From Bacillota bacterium (GTDB taxonomy: Bacteria > Bacillota > Clostridia > Oscillospirales > Ruminococcaceae), in assembly GCA_023396225.1 (NCBI GenBank), contig JAEWWT010000002.1, positions 1 to 61,847 on the forward strand: DNA of 61,847 nt, read 5' to 3'. The first letter of the stretch is position 1. Every line of letters starts with the position of its first letter. Positions 9,301 to 15,682 of the stretch are shown here, piece after piece. A program made the translations under genes and the position numbers. The notes under the pieces are model-generated. The model saw only the letters and a program-made list of their open reading frames with translations, was not told the DNA's origin and made no database searches.

Positions 9301-11522
9301 AGAGCATCAGTAGAAGAATGGATTATTGGCATTTTCTCGTTTCTAGATTCCTCTAGCCAATTCTCAGGATTAATATCCATAGAGTCATATATATTATTGA
9401 ATAAGTTATCTTCATTTGTTGACAGCCATGCTTGATACATAGTTTCAAGCAATGAGTAATTTACATTTGATAAAATATTTTTATCAGAGTCACTGAGATT
9501 GTGTTGTACATAATCCTTTGCTTTTTGCCTAAAATATATGCCAATGCTTTGTTCAACAACGTCACTTACAGAAGTAAATGAATTCTTGAAATTATCAAAA
9601 TCTTCTTTTATTTGTTCAAGTGGACTTTGTTTTTTATAAACAGATTTTTCATTTATATGCATACTTTCCGAGCTTTTGTCGATATTATTATTGTATGGGT
9701 ACTTGACATTATCTGTTGTGTATGCTATACTTTCATCATAGCAGATAATTGTATTTAACTTGGGCAATTGGAGCCCTATGTCTTTATACAAATTGTCTGC
9801 TTTTTTTGTATTCATAGAAATGATATCATTCTCGTGATTATAAAGATAATTGAATAAATCGTCTTTTCCATATAATGTTGCAATCCTGTTAATCGTACCA
9901 TTTTGTCTGTTTAACGATATTGGAGCAAATACATTCTTTCCATACTTATTTTTTAACTCAGTAATCATAACTATGGAATCTGGGTTATTTTTTTCGTTGC
10001 CACGTAGAATAATAATTGGATTTCTGACTGCTTCTGATAATGAAAACAGCTCATCCTTTGCAATATCGTGACCGCTTGTGTGTTTTTTGCTAATTGCTTC
10101 TTTATTAGCTATAGAATTTTTAAGGTCACTTTGGTTAATAACAAGATTATTTGACTTAGATTGTATTAAAGAAAGTACATTAAGATTTTCGCTTACCGTA
10201 ATAACTTTATATGATGGTAAATCACCACTTAAAAAATTAGCATACTGATTTTTATAAGATTCATCCATCTCAATGTTTTTCTGTATTTTTTTCGCCATAA
10301 GTAAAATGTTATTTTCAGAATCACTTAAATCATCCGAATTCCCCAGTGGGGAATTTTCTTTTTCTTGAGGTTTGATTTCTTCAAGATAATTTTTCACCTT
10401 ATCTCGAAGATCTGAACCACTTACAGTAAGTGTAATGGAGTCACCATTTAATTTGCCTGAAAAAGATATATTTTCAGTTTCAAGACGTTCTGCGACTTTT
10501 AGCATAGTGCCAGTTTCGCCTTTGACATATTTTTTATTGCGAATATACCTATATTCTACATTTCCGATTACATCATCTCTTCCGACCGGATCCACATTCT
10601 TGTCATTACTTCCTCCGCTTGCAGCTGAAGCATTCCGAATATCCTGACTTTTTCCGCGTAATCCTGGTTCTGTACTGCTTCTACGAACTGACTGTCTATT
10701 AGTGCCTGACTGAGAATGTAATCCTTCATCCCTTGTTCCATGCTCTCCTGAATTACTGCCAGATGTGCTGTCAGCATTCCGTTCTGAACCATGCTGCTGT
10801 ATATTTCCGGCTGATACTTCTTCAGATATGTGTTTCTCATTGTTGCGAATTTGCCTGTTGCTATCTCCGATGTGAGCTGCTCTTTCCATTCCTGATATTT
10901 TATCTTTTTGTTCTCTGGAAGTTCCTGAAACAGTGATGGATTTCTTTCTATCTCCACCATCTCCTTCCACTCCTTGCTGCCCTCTGCTGAGTTCCATGTC
11001 TCTGACACTTCTCTCTCCGTTGGCATTATCATTGACAGCACTTCCTGAGTTACTTTCATTGAGACTATTTCTTTCATTTTCGTTATTCCTTTCAATTAAC
11101 ATATTTGAATTACTTATATTTCGCTGAACAGAACGAAGTACCGTTGCTGAAATACTGTTTGCAGCCTTGCTTACTGCATCATTCATTGCTTCATATGCAT
11201 TAAGTGAGTTATATTCCATCTCCAAGTCTATGGCATCAAAGCCCAACTTATCACATACGACATATGCTGTAGCAGCAGACACAAGTTTTACAAAGGTTTC
11301 CTTTGCTGCATCAGTCCACATTGTTTTCTCAGCATAATTTTCTGCTGTATTAGCAGCTACAACTTTAGAAGCTTGTATAAGACTTGTACGAATATCTGCA
11401 CTATGAGGCACGTTCAGCCTGCTTTCAATTGCAGACTGAACATATGCGTAATTCTCGGTTCTTAAACTAACATTAAGCTCCTGCTTCAATATAGGGATAT
11501 TTAAGTTAGTTATTGTTGCCAT
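351..11522 (-). CDS. giant N6-DNA methylase / SNF2-type helicase polyprotein-like protein
   Basis: A 3,723-residue protein of the kind carried by Clostridia conjugative elements, thought to protect or remodel incoming DNA in the recipient. An N-terminal helical part (about 1-140) is followed by a low-complexity Ser/Asn/Gly/Arg stretch (about 140-330). A long region of large-polyvalent-protein-type modules runs to about 1900. A methylase domain has motif I (LEPAMGTGNFFG, near 1990) and a GNVPFG catalytic motif (near 2055). A superfamily 2 helicase has HEVGAGKTF (near 2685), DESH (near 2850), SGTP (near 2904) and NGRIVRQGN (near 3290). A coiled coil closes the C terminus. Six palindromes lie in frame inside it. 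It is larger than I expect for the family. The ATG overlaps the upstream gene by 17 bases. Confidence 0.93.
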   Translation of the reverse strand: MATITNLNIPILKQELNVSLRTENYAYVQSAIESRLNVPHSADIRTSLIQASKVVAANTAENYAEKTMWTDAAKETFVKLVSAATAYVVCDKLGFDAIDLEMEYNSLNAYEAMNDAVSKAANSISATVLRSVQRNISNSNMLIERNNENERNSLNESNSGSAVNDNANGERSVRDMELSRGQQGVEGDGGDRKKSITVSGTSREQKDKISGMERAAHIGDSNRQIRNNEKHISEEVSAGNIQQHGSERNADSTSGSNSGEHGTRDEGLHSQSGTNRQSVRRSSTEPGLRGKSQDIRNASAASGGSNDKNVDPVGRDDVIGNVEYRYIRNKKYVKGETGTMLKVAERLETENISFSGKLNGDSITLTVSGSDLRDKVKNYLEEIKPQEKENSPLGNSDDLSDSENNILLMAKKIQKNIEMDESYKNQYANFLSGDLPSYKVITVSENLNVLSLIQSKSNNLVINQSDLKNSIANKEAISKKHTSGHDIAKDELFSLSEAVRNPIIILRGNEKNNPDSIVMITELKNKYGKNVFAPISLNRQNGTINRIATLYGKDDLFNYLYNHENDIISMNTKKADNLYKDIGLQLPKLNTIICYDESIAYTTDNVKYPYNNNIDKSSESMHINEKSVYKKQSPLEQIKEDFDNFKNSFTSVSDVVEQSIGIYFRQKAKDYVQHNLSDSDKNILSNVNYSLLETMYQAWLSTNEDNLFNNIYDSMDINPENWLEESRNEKMPIIHSSTDALINAVEKDHADFISQFDTVQKAMDKIFEIACKQEILILFKGLNDEELAYYKTIKHPLDVVYGEYLLSYSHTTEDVEIDIKNIVAEFVKEEKAKTSEPAVVTEAAILNDKFTFNKDRNAVDWQYYNEDGNDGKGQIVNATIYENDIVAAHKAMRDGGDWGDFIASLYNCKQVIVDNDGSDLYKQVEADFIQSNENAVFLSFGNDNDVISLIERLEAFSDEVVQLKIEEAEKDKAEGDYNEQLSKKSNTIVIDENSENITVDGHIGTWYVIDNEIINDKQLFLLESEDYGEDAAALIVDENAKVVLDEVYNGFLDYHEAFDNEIIENSPVGNLDEKDLSADIIYNFAAYHMPEIIRHMNATDEMDDMTDIFTDSEDTRIEIAKKHIMSENIPTEVFNLYPDKNLTINVQKNDEGVKVFNGNNEIHFSWKQVAEFCVAAAKNWTISEEDRTYNYLESKYTYEKIQAAVEAKTEIYLISKEDNEVRYLYDKDKDSYVRDNGDDGEKITISRGQEIDSISMWLQSDGYRVLGYSSSEITKYPDVSLSRDEFIGFVSNDLSGRKYIQNAQADEAKFRYLIYSGTTDMLYNLITEDEHIGNYTPKEMEKLFDLINNDYFERESLYNVIFQNVNKAISQQQEFPTGELAKTANEVTAANNSFYRIYQLNEATENRNIIFESIQNLSNRGIKVPDITRYDLMYEGDWDSLVGTSTEDKLETIYRIFNDEIPDDFRGHSLSVSDIVTVGNDRTESAYYVDSFGFSDVTDNFFEKSLSELQNTKEQNSPLGNLPMPDETITIEQMEQYGYKYNEVSPMLPLSKNMASELYNENQYIYKLFPNGSFQVAEGLDDLLAHNGMFGIHSNVWELYYMQHTDGFTALVKEMQKFDISNKDLFDSKLIETLNKSSDKEFSSFMLKAKEKYVDIWNDMYGAVISGCRNTSSLPPFDRLRANHDFTIEQLTYVSSIENFMNINDYMKISAEMLVSGVWQNDGGFEQINQKYFSGKLNGILNEINQYMPNEVVKENSPVGNLSVAENESQGEQLAFEYVPDNSKYKSYTSPNFNTILGLTVEIDGREFVVDTVDENNMCNLRDLTFQKTTGFPVFRHENVEFVRRHITERQSENEFPTGELSQKSENKELKHNYSITAEHFNEDGGAKTKFKNNIEAISLLKNLEADNRLAAPEEQEVLSKYVGWGGISQAFDSSNNQWANEYKQLKEILTESEYSEARASTVNSHYTSPVVINAIYNGLDSLGFKGGRILEPAMGTGNFFGAMPEDLRSNCKLHGVELDSITGRIAKQLYQNADISITGFENKNYSDNSFDVAVGNVPFGSYKLNDSRYNKENFYIHDYFFAKSLDKVKPGGVVAFVTSKGTLDKQNSSVRKYLSERAELLGAIRLPNNAFKSNAGTEVTADIIFLKKRERPIDITHNNSPEWLHLGYTDDMLPINQYFINHPEMVLGKIVEGNKLYGNQKNETMCVPIEGAELKQQLSVAIKNIQGEINTEKALYTVEKNDNEIEASPDSSFFSYTVVDDKLYYRADGDTMKLIDNEKIANRGKAMVHMRNTVHELLDLEISNTDNHNAEQIETVRKSLNAQYDNFVVEFGRINTKQNKAAFASDNTYHLLVSLENYDNDGKYVGKADIFAKNTIKPKILSEHVTLAADALVLSVAEKAKVDFDYMQQLTGKDKETLIAELGDKIFRSPDNDNNGEPIYVTADEYLTGNIRKKLERLDLVPTAFVDYDFSKNREALEMALPPLVDAADIDAKLGAAWIPPEYVQQFALEVFKVPYQTAKTLEVKYSEYTDKWNVSGYKNNYYNSEVTQIYGIPEMNAYDILEATLNMKPVNVYRDKKDEFNRPVYGQDGKPIREVDHEKSTIAQQKQQDMKRAFSEWAFKDPERREKLVKIFNEKFNSVRLREYDGDKLNFVGINPTIELRSHQKNAIARGLYSGNTLLAHEVGAGKTFEMIAIAMEGKRLGLHNKSMFAVPNSLTEQFAADFRLLYPNANILVATKKDFEKENRRTLMAKIATGDFDAVILGHSQFDRIHLSNELEEKYIKNELKLLRDALEEMKAEASGNKKSFSVKQIEQSIKNKEASLKKLQDKVSDDNVISFERLGIDKLFIDESHMYKNLDIHSKMRNVAGLGTKGSGRAFALLTKCKYLNEVTNNKGVVFASGTPVSNSMTELYTIMRYLQADKLAEAGIKTFDNWASIFAECVQSMELKPECDGKFQMKTRIQNYSCVEQLMTMYRECADIKTADMMNLERPDSEVENVVVPASRAIKREMKKISDRAKIIRVGGVLPTEDNMLKLTIDGKKVGLDLRLMDPNAPDEPNSKVNTCVKKVTEIYNDTSDKRGVQMVFCDLSTPYKDSNPNSYRVYKKDEYGDYSLAFSDKLIGKMNHESILKKFSSGKTLPKNYDKEEYGLIQPEDVILIHRTDELGNVTNEACCVENNGILRQDVSDEWFDKQGLKRYVAADSKPRFCVYDEIKAKLIANGIPEKEIAFIHDYDKAEDKQRLFSQMNEGKVRVMLGSTGKCGAGMNAQKKMVALHHLDAPARPSDMEQRNGRIVRQGNENKSVKIFRYVTDRTFDAYSYQILENKQKFISQVMTGKVKVKTCEDIDEKALDFGEVKALCAGNPLIKVKIDLETEINTLKIIKAGFDRQKYAMEDKVLHSLPIKIGAAEQIIEKIKSDIETVKKILPSVNEDNREYYPVEVNSKVYSDKEAAGAAIKAAMLSPDVLEGKEVSIGKYRGLELSIMFDKNFSKQFKACLRGEYPHYCVLNSDPGVNASGNITRLNNLINGIPDELEQSISKLEDLRADLKATEERSQEVFPRQQELEEKERELIDVDAQLKVSEIGESNEDLTEIYESLEKMFPEVLSGKETYIKLSAGECFDSLFVKQLSENQITVAHTYIQNGDLMYDPMITYEINREKRTATAVEYENSGLGIYEVYTDSSEKQADCNDFTLDWFENIENQGYERISEKENEAPKRDLQVAER
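5941..5959. repeat. 19-bp palindrome inside the giant gene (EFPTGEL)
   Basis: Perfect copy with G at the centre, read in the frame that gives EFPTGEL near residue 1855, just before the methylase domain. Confidence 0.9.
6239..6257. repeat. 19-bp palindrome inside the giant gene (NSPVGN)
   Basis: Perfect copy with C at the centre, giving KENSPVGNL near residue 1756. Confidence 0.9.
6959..6977. repeat. 19-bp palindrome inside the giant gene (NSPLGN)
   Basis: Perfect copy with G at the centre, giving EQNSPLGNL near residue 1516, between two predicted modules. Confidence 0.9.
7384..7402. repeat. 19-bp palindrome inside the giant gene (EFPTGEL)
   Basis: Perfect copy giving QEFPTGELAK near residue 1374. 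Confidence 0.9.
8312..8330. repeat. 19-bp palindrome inside the giant gene (NSPVGN)
   Basis: Perfect copy giving IENSPVGNLD near residue 1065. Confidence 0.9.
10337..10355. repeat. 19-bp palindrome inside the giant gene (NSPLGN)
   Basis: Perfect copy giving KENSPLGNS near residue 390. Confidence 0.9.
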
Positions 11523-11835
11523 AATTTTGTCCTCCTGTTACTGTTTTTTCCTGAGCCATAAGGTCTTTCAAGAAATCTTTTGCTGTAGTGCCTTTCTGCT
11601 GCAAGTATTGTCCTATTGCCATTAGATCTTTCTCATTTTCCTTTTTTTCAATTTCCTGAATTTTCTTTTCCATTTTGGAAATATCATCTTGCAGTTTCTT
11701 TATTTCCTCCTCCTTTCTCATTATTGCCAGCTTATAGCTTTCAATTTTTTCTTTCGGAGAACTCTTAGTTCTCCGAATAGATTTTGTTTCAGAAGCTTCA
11801 GCTTTTTCTTCTGGAGAGTTAATATAATTATCCAC
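11506..11835 (-). CDS. small coiled-coil protein upstream of the giant gene
   Basis: This 109-residue, highly charged protein begins at a GTG with an AGGA ribosome site. A heptad-rich segment (about 28-70, KEEEIKKLQDDISKMEKKI) predicts a coiled coil. The C terminus is Gly/Asn-rich. It resembles the small accessory proteins found next to methylase-helicase genes in Clostridia elements, but I cannot name a family. It overlaps the giant gene by 17 bases, so translation is probably coupled. Confidence 0.75.
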   Translation of the reverse strand: MDNYINSPEEKAEASETKSIRRTKSSPKEKIESYKLAIMRKEEEIKKLQDDISKMEKKIQEIEKKENEKDLMAIGQYLQQKGTTAKDFLKDLMAQEKTVTGGQNYGNNN

Positions 11836-11841
11836 AGTATT

Positions 11842-11997
11842 TTAATTCCTTTCTTTAATACGAATTTTATAAACCGATATTTCACTTTTAAGCAACTCAA
11901 TCATAGCTTTTTTTCGCGCAATACAGCGTTTTATATTTGCAATATCCTTGCTGCTCTTTGATTTTTTCCCGTTGCTTATTTTTATACTATGTACCAC
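11842..11997 (-). CDS. small basic protein, 51 residues
   Basis: A short frame starts at GTG (11997-11995) after an AGGTGAT ribosome site and ends at TAA 11842-11844, ten bases before the next start. The product (VHSIKISNGKKSKSSKDIA at the start, KIRIKERN at the end) is very Lys/Arg-rich and probably helical. It sits in the operon between the GGDEF gene and the coiled-coil gene. Function unknown. The start is a GTG because the nearby ATG frame stops after five codons. Confidence 0.55.
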   Translation of the reverse strand: MVHSIKISNGKKSKSSKDIANIKRCIARKKAMIELLKSEISVYKIRIKERN

Positions 11998-12001
11998 ATA
12001 A

Positions 12002-13750
12002 TCACCTGGAAGGACCTTCTTTTTTCTGAGTAGGATTATTTATTTCTTTTTCTGCTTTATCCTGAATTTCAGCAACCTTTTCAATGCTCTTATACTTGCT
12101 GCTGTACAACTGCTTAACCTTTGTTTCAGCTTCATAGAATTTTGGAGCATCTGCCTTGTTAAGGGTAAGTGTTGTTTTCTCATCGAGAACCACACCGCTA
12201 TACTTTACCCCTTGTTTATCAAGCTCTCTTGCTATATTTTCTGCATGGCGATTATTTAGATTGCCAAAATATTTTAAATCTGCTTTTGCGCCCAACGCAC
12301 TGTAAGATGTGTTGCCGATCAGCTTCTTATGTACGGCATTGCTCTCCTTGAGCATTTCATCAGTATTTCTGCGATGCGGTTCTGTTTCCTTAACACATGG
12401 TTTATTTTCGGAAACAGCAGCATATAACGGATTATCCTGTTTTTTATCAGCTGCACATTTATCCATGAAAACAATTATCTGCTTTGTAAAGGAACTTTTA
12501 TCGGTCGTTATATCATTATTGTAGCTCTTTATTCCGTTATTAATATCCTGGGCAAGAGCTTCGAAACTATCAAAAACGATCTCTTTTCCTGTAGTATTAT
12601 CTTTAACGGTTACTGTCGGATCAAGTTTTTGTTTTACAACCTGACAATTTAAAAGCTTCATAACATCTGATATTTCTATCTTTTGCTGTGCTTTTTGAAT
12701 GTCATGCTCCGAAACATCAGCCACAACCTTGTTTCTTCCTGTTTCTTTTGCTGTATACAAACGAGTATCTGCATTTTTCAAAGACACATCAATAACATCC
12801 ATTATTTCATTCTTTGACGGAGCTCTTTCCGGCTGTAACTGTTCGACACCCATACTTATAGTAACGTTAATACTTTTACCGTTTCCAATATCGCAAGGAG
12901 TTTCTTCAATTGCCGTTCTGATCCTGTCAGCCAAAATATAAGCATCAGCTTTGTCTATATCATTGAACGCAAGAATAAATTCTTCTCCGCCGAACCTGAA
13001 CGCTTTATCATTATCGCCTGATCGAATATTATCTTTAAGTAATTTTGCAACATGCTGTAGAACCTTATCGCCAACATCATGACCGTATGTATCATTTACA
13101 TTCTTAAAATGATCAATATCACACATAACAAGAGTAATAGGAGTTTTACTTTCAAGGCTTTCTACCATAGTGCTTTGAGCGTATTCTGCCATACCCTCAC
13201 GATTGTTAAGCCTTGTAAGCTTGTCCGTTATACCTATTTGATGTTTTCTCTCTTTTTCAAGTCCTAGCTTGAATACTGAGCCTACTTCACCATCTGAAGA
13301 AAACTTATTTATGACTTCATCGGTTGTAATTTTGCACTTTTCAGCAACTACAACTCCCATGATTTCATTTTCAGCCCTTATTGGAATTGCAACAGCGTGT
13401 TTACTTATTACCGGTTCTCCTTTAATTAAAGCTTCTGATAGCATTTCATTATGCTTTCTATCAGCATAATTTCGCTTACCATTTTCAGAAGTAAAAATGC
13501 GGTTATCATCTGTCGTATCTACACACCAGAAGGAACTATTTTCTGCTTCAAGCGTTTTGGCACTAAGTTCTCCCAGAACTTCAACAGTTTGTTCTATTGT
13601 CTGAGCCTTGTATAGTCCACCAATATGCTCAAAAACAGTTTGCATCTGTTGCTCCATACGTTCCATGCGCTTATCTGTATTACGCTGCAGAGCTTCAAGT
13701 TCGGCAATACGTTTTTGAAGCTCTGCCATTTGTGTATCTCTTACATCCAT
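12002..13750 (-). CDS. GAF-GGDEF diguanylate cyclase with a mobile-element C-terminal domain
   Basis: This 582-residue protein has an N-terminal coiled coil (1-45), a GAF-like region (about 50-165) and a full GGDEF domain (about 170-345) with signature GGEEF at 254-258 and the metal-site Asp in CDIDHFKN at 211. These residues predict active c-di-GMP synthesis from two GTP. An RxxD (243-246) lies seven residues before GGEEF rather than the usual five, so product inhibition at an I-site is uncertain. The C-terminal ~230 residues are not signalling-like; a segment near 520-560 resembles a module in the giant neighbour. The ATG follows AGGAGGA. No c-di-GMP riboswitch or receptor was recognised nearby. 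Confidence 0.9.
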   Translation of the reverse strand: MDVRDTQMAELQKRIAELEALQRNTDKRMERMEQQMQTVFEHIGGLYKAQTIEQTVEVLGELSAKTLEAENSSFWCVDTTDDNRIFTSENGKRNYADRKHNEMLSEALIKGEPVISKHAVAIPIRAENEIMGVVVAEKCKITTDEVINKFSSDGEVGSVFKLGLEKERKHQIGITDKLTRLNNREGMAEYAQSTMVESLESKTPITLVMCDIDHFKNVNDTYGHDVGDKVLQHVAKLLKDNIRSGDNDKAFRFGGEEFILAFNDIDKADAYILADRIRTAIEETPCDIGNGKSINVTISMGVEQLQPERAPSKNEIMDVIDVSLKNADTRLYTAKETGRNKVVADVSEHDIQKAQQKIEISDVMKLLNCQVVKQKLDPTVTVKDNTTGKEIVFDSFEALAQDINNGIKSYNNDITTDKSSFTKQIIVFMDKCAADKKQDNPLYAAVSENKPCVKETEPHRRNTDEMLKESNAVHKKLIGNTSYSALGAKADLKYFGNLNNRHAENIARELDKQGVKYSGVVLDEKTTLTLNKADAPKFYEAETKVKQLYSSKYKSIEKVAEIQDKAEKEINNPTQKKEGPSR

Positions 13751-13770
13751 ACTCTTTTCCTCCTTAATTT

Positions 13771-14070
13771 TTAAATACTTAACGTACGAACGTCATGTAA
13801 TAATTTTCTGCTTTTCTTGATTGCTGAATCTAGCAGCTCTTGCTGCTTATTTACAATGCAAACCAAAGTATTAAACATATTTCTGGTTGATATTAAATAA
13901 TCAGCAGTAGTGTTAAAGTTTTTCTTTTCTTCATTGGATAACTTTACAACACCATCCATATCCGGCAGGATTATCATATCAAAAAATTCTAAAGTAATAT
14001 CCTGGTTGTTTTCAGGGTTATATAGATACAAACCCTTGCTCTTTAATGTTTCTTTAATGTAAACAGTCAA
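13771..14070 (-). CDS. hypothetical protein
   Basis: This 99-residue protein starts at a TTG that overlaps the upstream TGA (TTGA), which suggests translational coupling. Its C-terminal half is helical (KKNFNTTADYLISTRNMF). I do not recognise it. It lies between the nucleotidase-like and GGDEF genes in a tight operon. Confidence 0.6.
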   Translation of the reverse strand: MTVYIKETLKSKGLYLYNPENNQDITLEFFDMIILPDMDGVVKLSNEEKKNFNTTADYLISTRNMFNTLVCIVNKQQELLDSAIKKSRKLLHDVRTLSI

Positions 14071-15008
14071 CGTTCTTCATCCTTTCTATTCTTTGAATCA
14101 ATTTTCTTCTCTTGATATGTATCAATATATTTTTCAGCTTTTTCTTGCCATTTTGATACAGTTCCTAAGCAGCCTTGCTTGTCATGGTTATCTTCCTTTT
14201 TGTATGTGACGATTTTTGCAACCTCATCAGCAAGCTGTCTGCCATCATCCTGGTAATCTATGCAGCTTCCTGTCCATGTTCCATGATTTCCATTAATGCC
14301 ATTCATGAGCTTAATTCCCCTTGCCGGAGGTTCCCATGAGTTAAGATTTTTGCTATAATCGTCTAGCAGATAATCAGTTTCTTTAAGCCCACCAGGAACA
14401 AAGTTTGTTTTATCTTGTCCACACGGAGGAAATATGCATTTCCCAATAGGAATTTCAGGCAAATACTTCTCAAGCCATTCTCTTTTTTCTTTTAAAGCAT
14501 AATTGCTGTCTGAAAGAACAGAGGATAATATGTAGACATCTATGTCAGGTTTATGTGCAAGTATTTCTTTTACAGCATTTACAACATTAATATTGGGTTC
14601 AAGGTCTTTAAAGTATCCTGGTTCATAGAGCTTTTCAAGAGTATCAACGTGCTTAAACACTGCAAGTGTCCCATCCATGTCAACAAATAACCTCTTTTTC
14701 TGTGCTCGCAGATTACTTACTTCATCACTCAATTTCTTGTGTTCATAATCATCATCTTTCCAGATTACAAAATCATCCGTATTTATATTAATATCAGCGG
14801 TAAAAATACAGTTATCAGAATTTTGTTCAAGAGATGCAAAGCGATCTACGGATATTTTCTCACTTCCTTCAATGAAGCTCCTTATGTTGTCGCTAAAAGC
14901 ATATTTTTTTAAAAGGTCTGTAGGTTCTGAAAAAGAATAGTCTATAAAATGCGCTTCCTCGCCGCCACTTACTACACTATACAGACAAAACTTCTTATTA
15001 CGTTCCAT
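14067..15008 (-). CDS. HAD-superfamily 5'-nucleotidase-like protein
   Basis: The N-terminal ~100 residues resemble mobile-element accessory modules. From about residue 105 the protein has the HAD motif I LFVDMDGTLAVF, with nucleophile and acid/base Asp two residues apart. A later ILSS segment (motif II) and a DYLLDDYSKN segment (motif IV) complete the fold. This fits the NT5C-like nucleotidases encoded in conjugative elements. The substrate is unknown. The start is the ATG at 15008 with AAGGAG eight bases upstream; an in-frame GTG nine bases earlier lies inside that ribosome site. Confidence 0.78.
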   Translation of the reverse strand: MERNKKFCLYSVVSGGEEAHFIDYSFSEPTDLLKKYAFSDNIRSFIEGSEKISVDRFASLEQNSDNCIFTADININTDDFVIWKDDDYEHKKLSDEVSNLRAQKKRLFVDMDGTLAVFKHVDTLEKLYEPGYFKDLEPNINVVNAVKEILAHKPDIDVYILSSVLSDSNYALKEKREWLEKYLPEIPIGKCIFPPCGQDKTNFVPGGLKETDYLLDDYSKNLNSWEPPARGIKLMNGINGNHGTWTGSCIDYQDDGRQLADEVAKIVTYKKEDNHDKQGCLGTVSKWQEKAEKYIDTYQEKKIDSKNRKDEER

Positions 15009-15030
15009 GAAATTCACTCCTTGTTATTTT

Positions 15031-15049
15031 AATTCCCCACTGGGGAATA
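15031..15049. repeat. 19-bp palindrome between divergent genes
   Basis: Copy with one mismatch at the last base (15049), located just upstream of the nucleotidase ribosome site and 17 bases from the yefM promoter. Confidence 0.85.
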
Positions 15050-15065
15050 AATATATGAAAAAACA

Positions 15066-15094
15066 TTGACGTACGCAAATGCGTGCGTTATAAT
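15066..15094 (+). promoter_or_regulatory. yefM-yoeB promoter with operator
   Basis: TTGACG (15066-15071) and TATAAT (15089-15094) are separated by 17 bases. The spacer contains ACGCAAATGCGT, an inverted repeat with 5-base arms. This position suits autorepression by the antitoxin, as known for YefM-type proteins. Confidence 0.8.
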
Positions 15095-15140
15095 ATATAT
15101 AAGAATAGAAACCATCCACTTTGAAAGGACGGCAATTATT

Positions 15141-15389
15141 ATGATGAATACTAATGTAACAAACTTCCGTAAGAACATTTATAACGTTCTTGAGCAAACT
15201 CTGAAATATAACGAGCCTGTTAATATATCCACCAAAGACGGAAATGTTGTTGTTATCAGTGAAGCTGACTATAACAGCCTTATCGAAACACTTTATCTTA
15301 CATCTAATCCTATTCTAAAGGATAATATAATTAACGGTTTGCAAACTCCTGTTTCAGGATGTGTACCTGAAAATGAGGTTGAATGGTAA
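15141..15389 (+). CDS. yefM: YefM/Phd-family antitoxin
   Basis: This 82-residue protein begins MMNTNVTNFRKNIYNVLEQ and contains the Phd/YefM DNA-binding core (TKDGNVVVISEADYNSLIETLYL). The C terminus should wrap the toxin. An AAAGGA ribosome site precedes the double ATG. It overlaps the toxin start by one base (TAATG). Antitoxins of this family repress their own promoter, and an inverted repeat lies between the -35 and -10 here. Confidence 0.9.
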   Translation: MMNTNVTNFRKNIYNVLEQTLKYNEPVNISTKDGNVVVISEADYNSLIETLYLTSNPILKDNIINGLQTPVSGCVPENEVEW

Positions 15390-15652
15390 TGTACGAAATA
15401 GTCTATACAAAAACCGCGATTAAGGATATTCCAAAGCTCAAGGCTGCGCACCTTGATGTCAATACAAGAGCTTTAATCGATATAATTCGCATTAACCCAT
15501 ATCAAACACCCCCTCCATATGAAAAATTAATAGGGGACTTGTTCGGTGCATACTCACGACGTATAAATGTTAAGCACCGATTAGTCTATGAAATCATTGA
15601 AGATATAAAAACAGTTAAAATAATCAGTATGTGGTCACATTATGAAAGATAA
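15389..15652 (+). CDS. yoeB: YoeB/RelE-family mRNA interferase toxin
   Basis: This 87-residue protein carries the YoeB pattern YEKLIGDLFGAYSRRINVKHRLVYEI followed by the C-terminal MWSHYE with catalytic His and Tyr. Family members cleave mRNA in the ribosomal A site. I chose the ATG that overlaps the antitoxin stop (TAATG); an in-frame ATG six bases earlier is possible. It forms a plus-strand addiction operon set into the minus-strand ICE genes. Confidence 0.9.
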   Translation: MYEIVYTKTAIKDIPKLKAAHLDVNTRALIDIIRINPYQTPPPYEKLIGDLFGAYSRRINVKHRLVYEIIEDIKTVKIISMWSHYER

Positions 15653-15663
15653 CCTTTTGCAGT

Positions 15664-15682
15664 AATTCCCCAGTGGGGAATT
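15664..15682. repeat. 19-bp palindrome between convergent genes
   Basis: Perfect copy, extended to AGT/ACT on each side. It lies 11 bases after the yoeB stop and overlaps the stop codon of the opposing gene by two bases, so it could end transcripts from both sides. Confidence 0.9.

Noticed and set aside
10568..11095. 175-codon minus-strand frame inside the giant gene
   Set aside because: It is a shadow of the low-complexity region in another frame, without a ribosome site.
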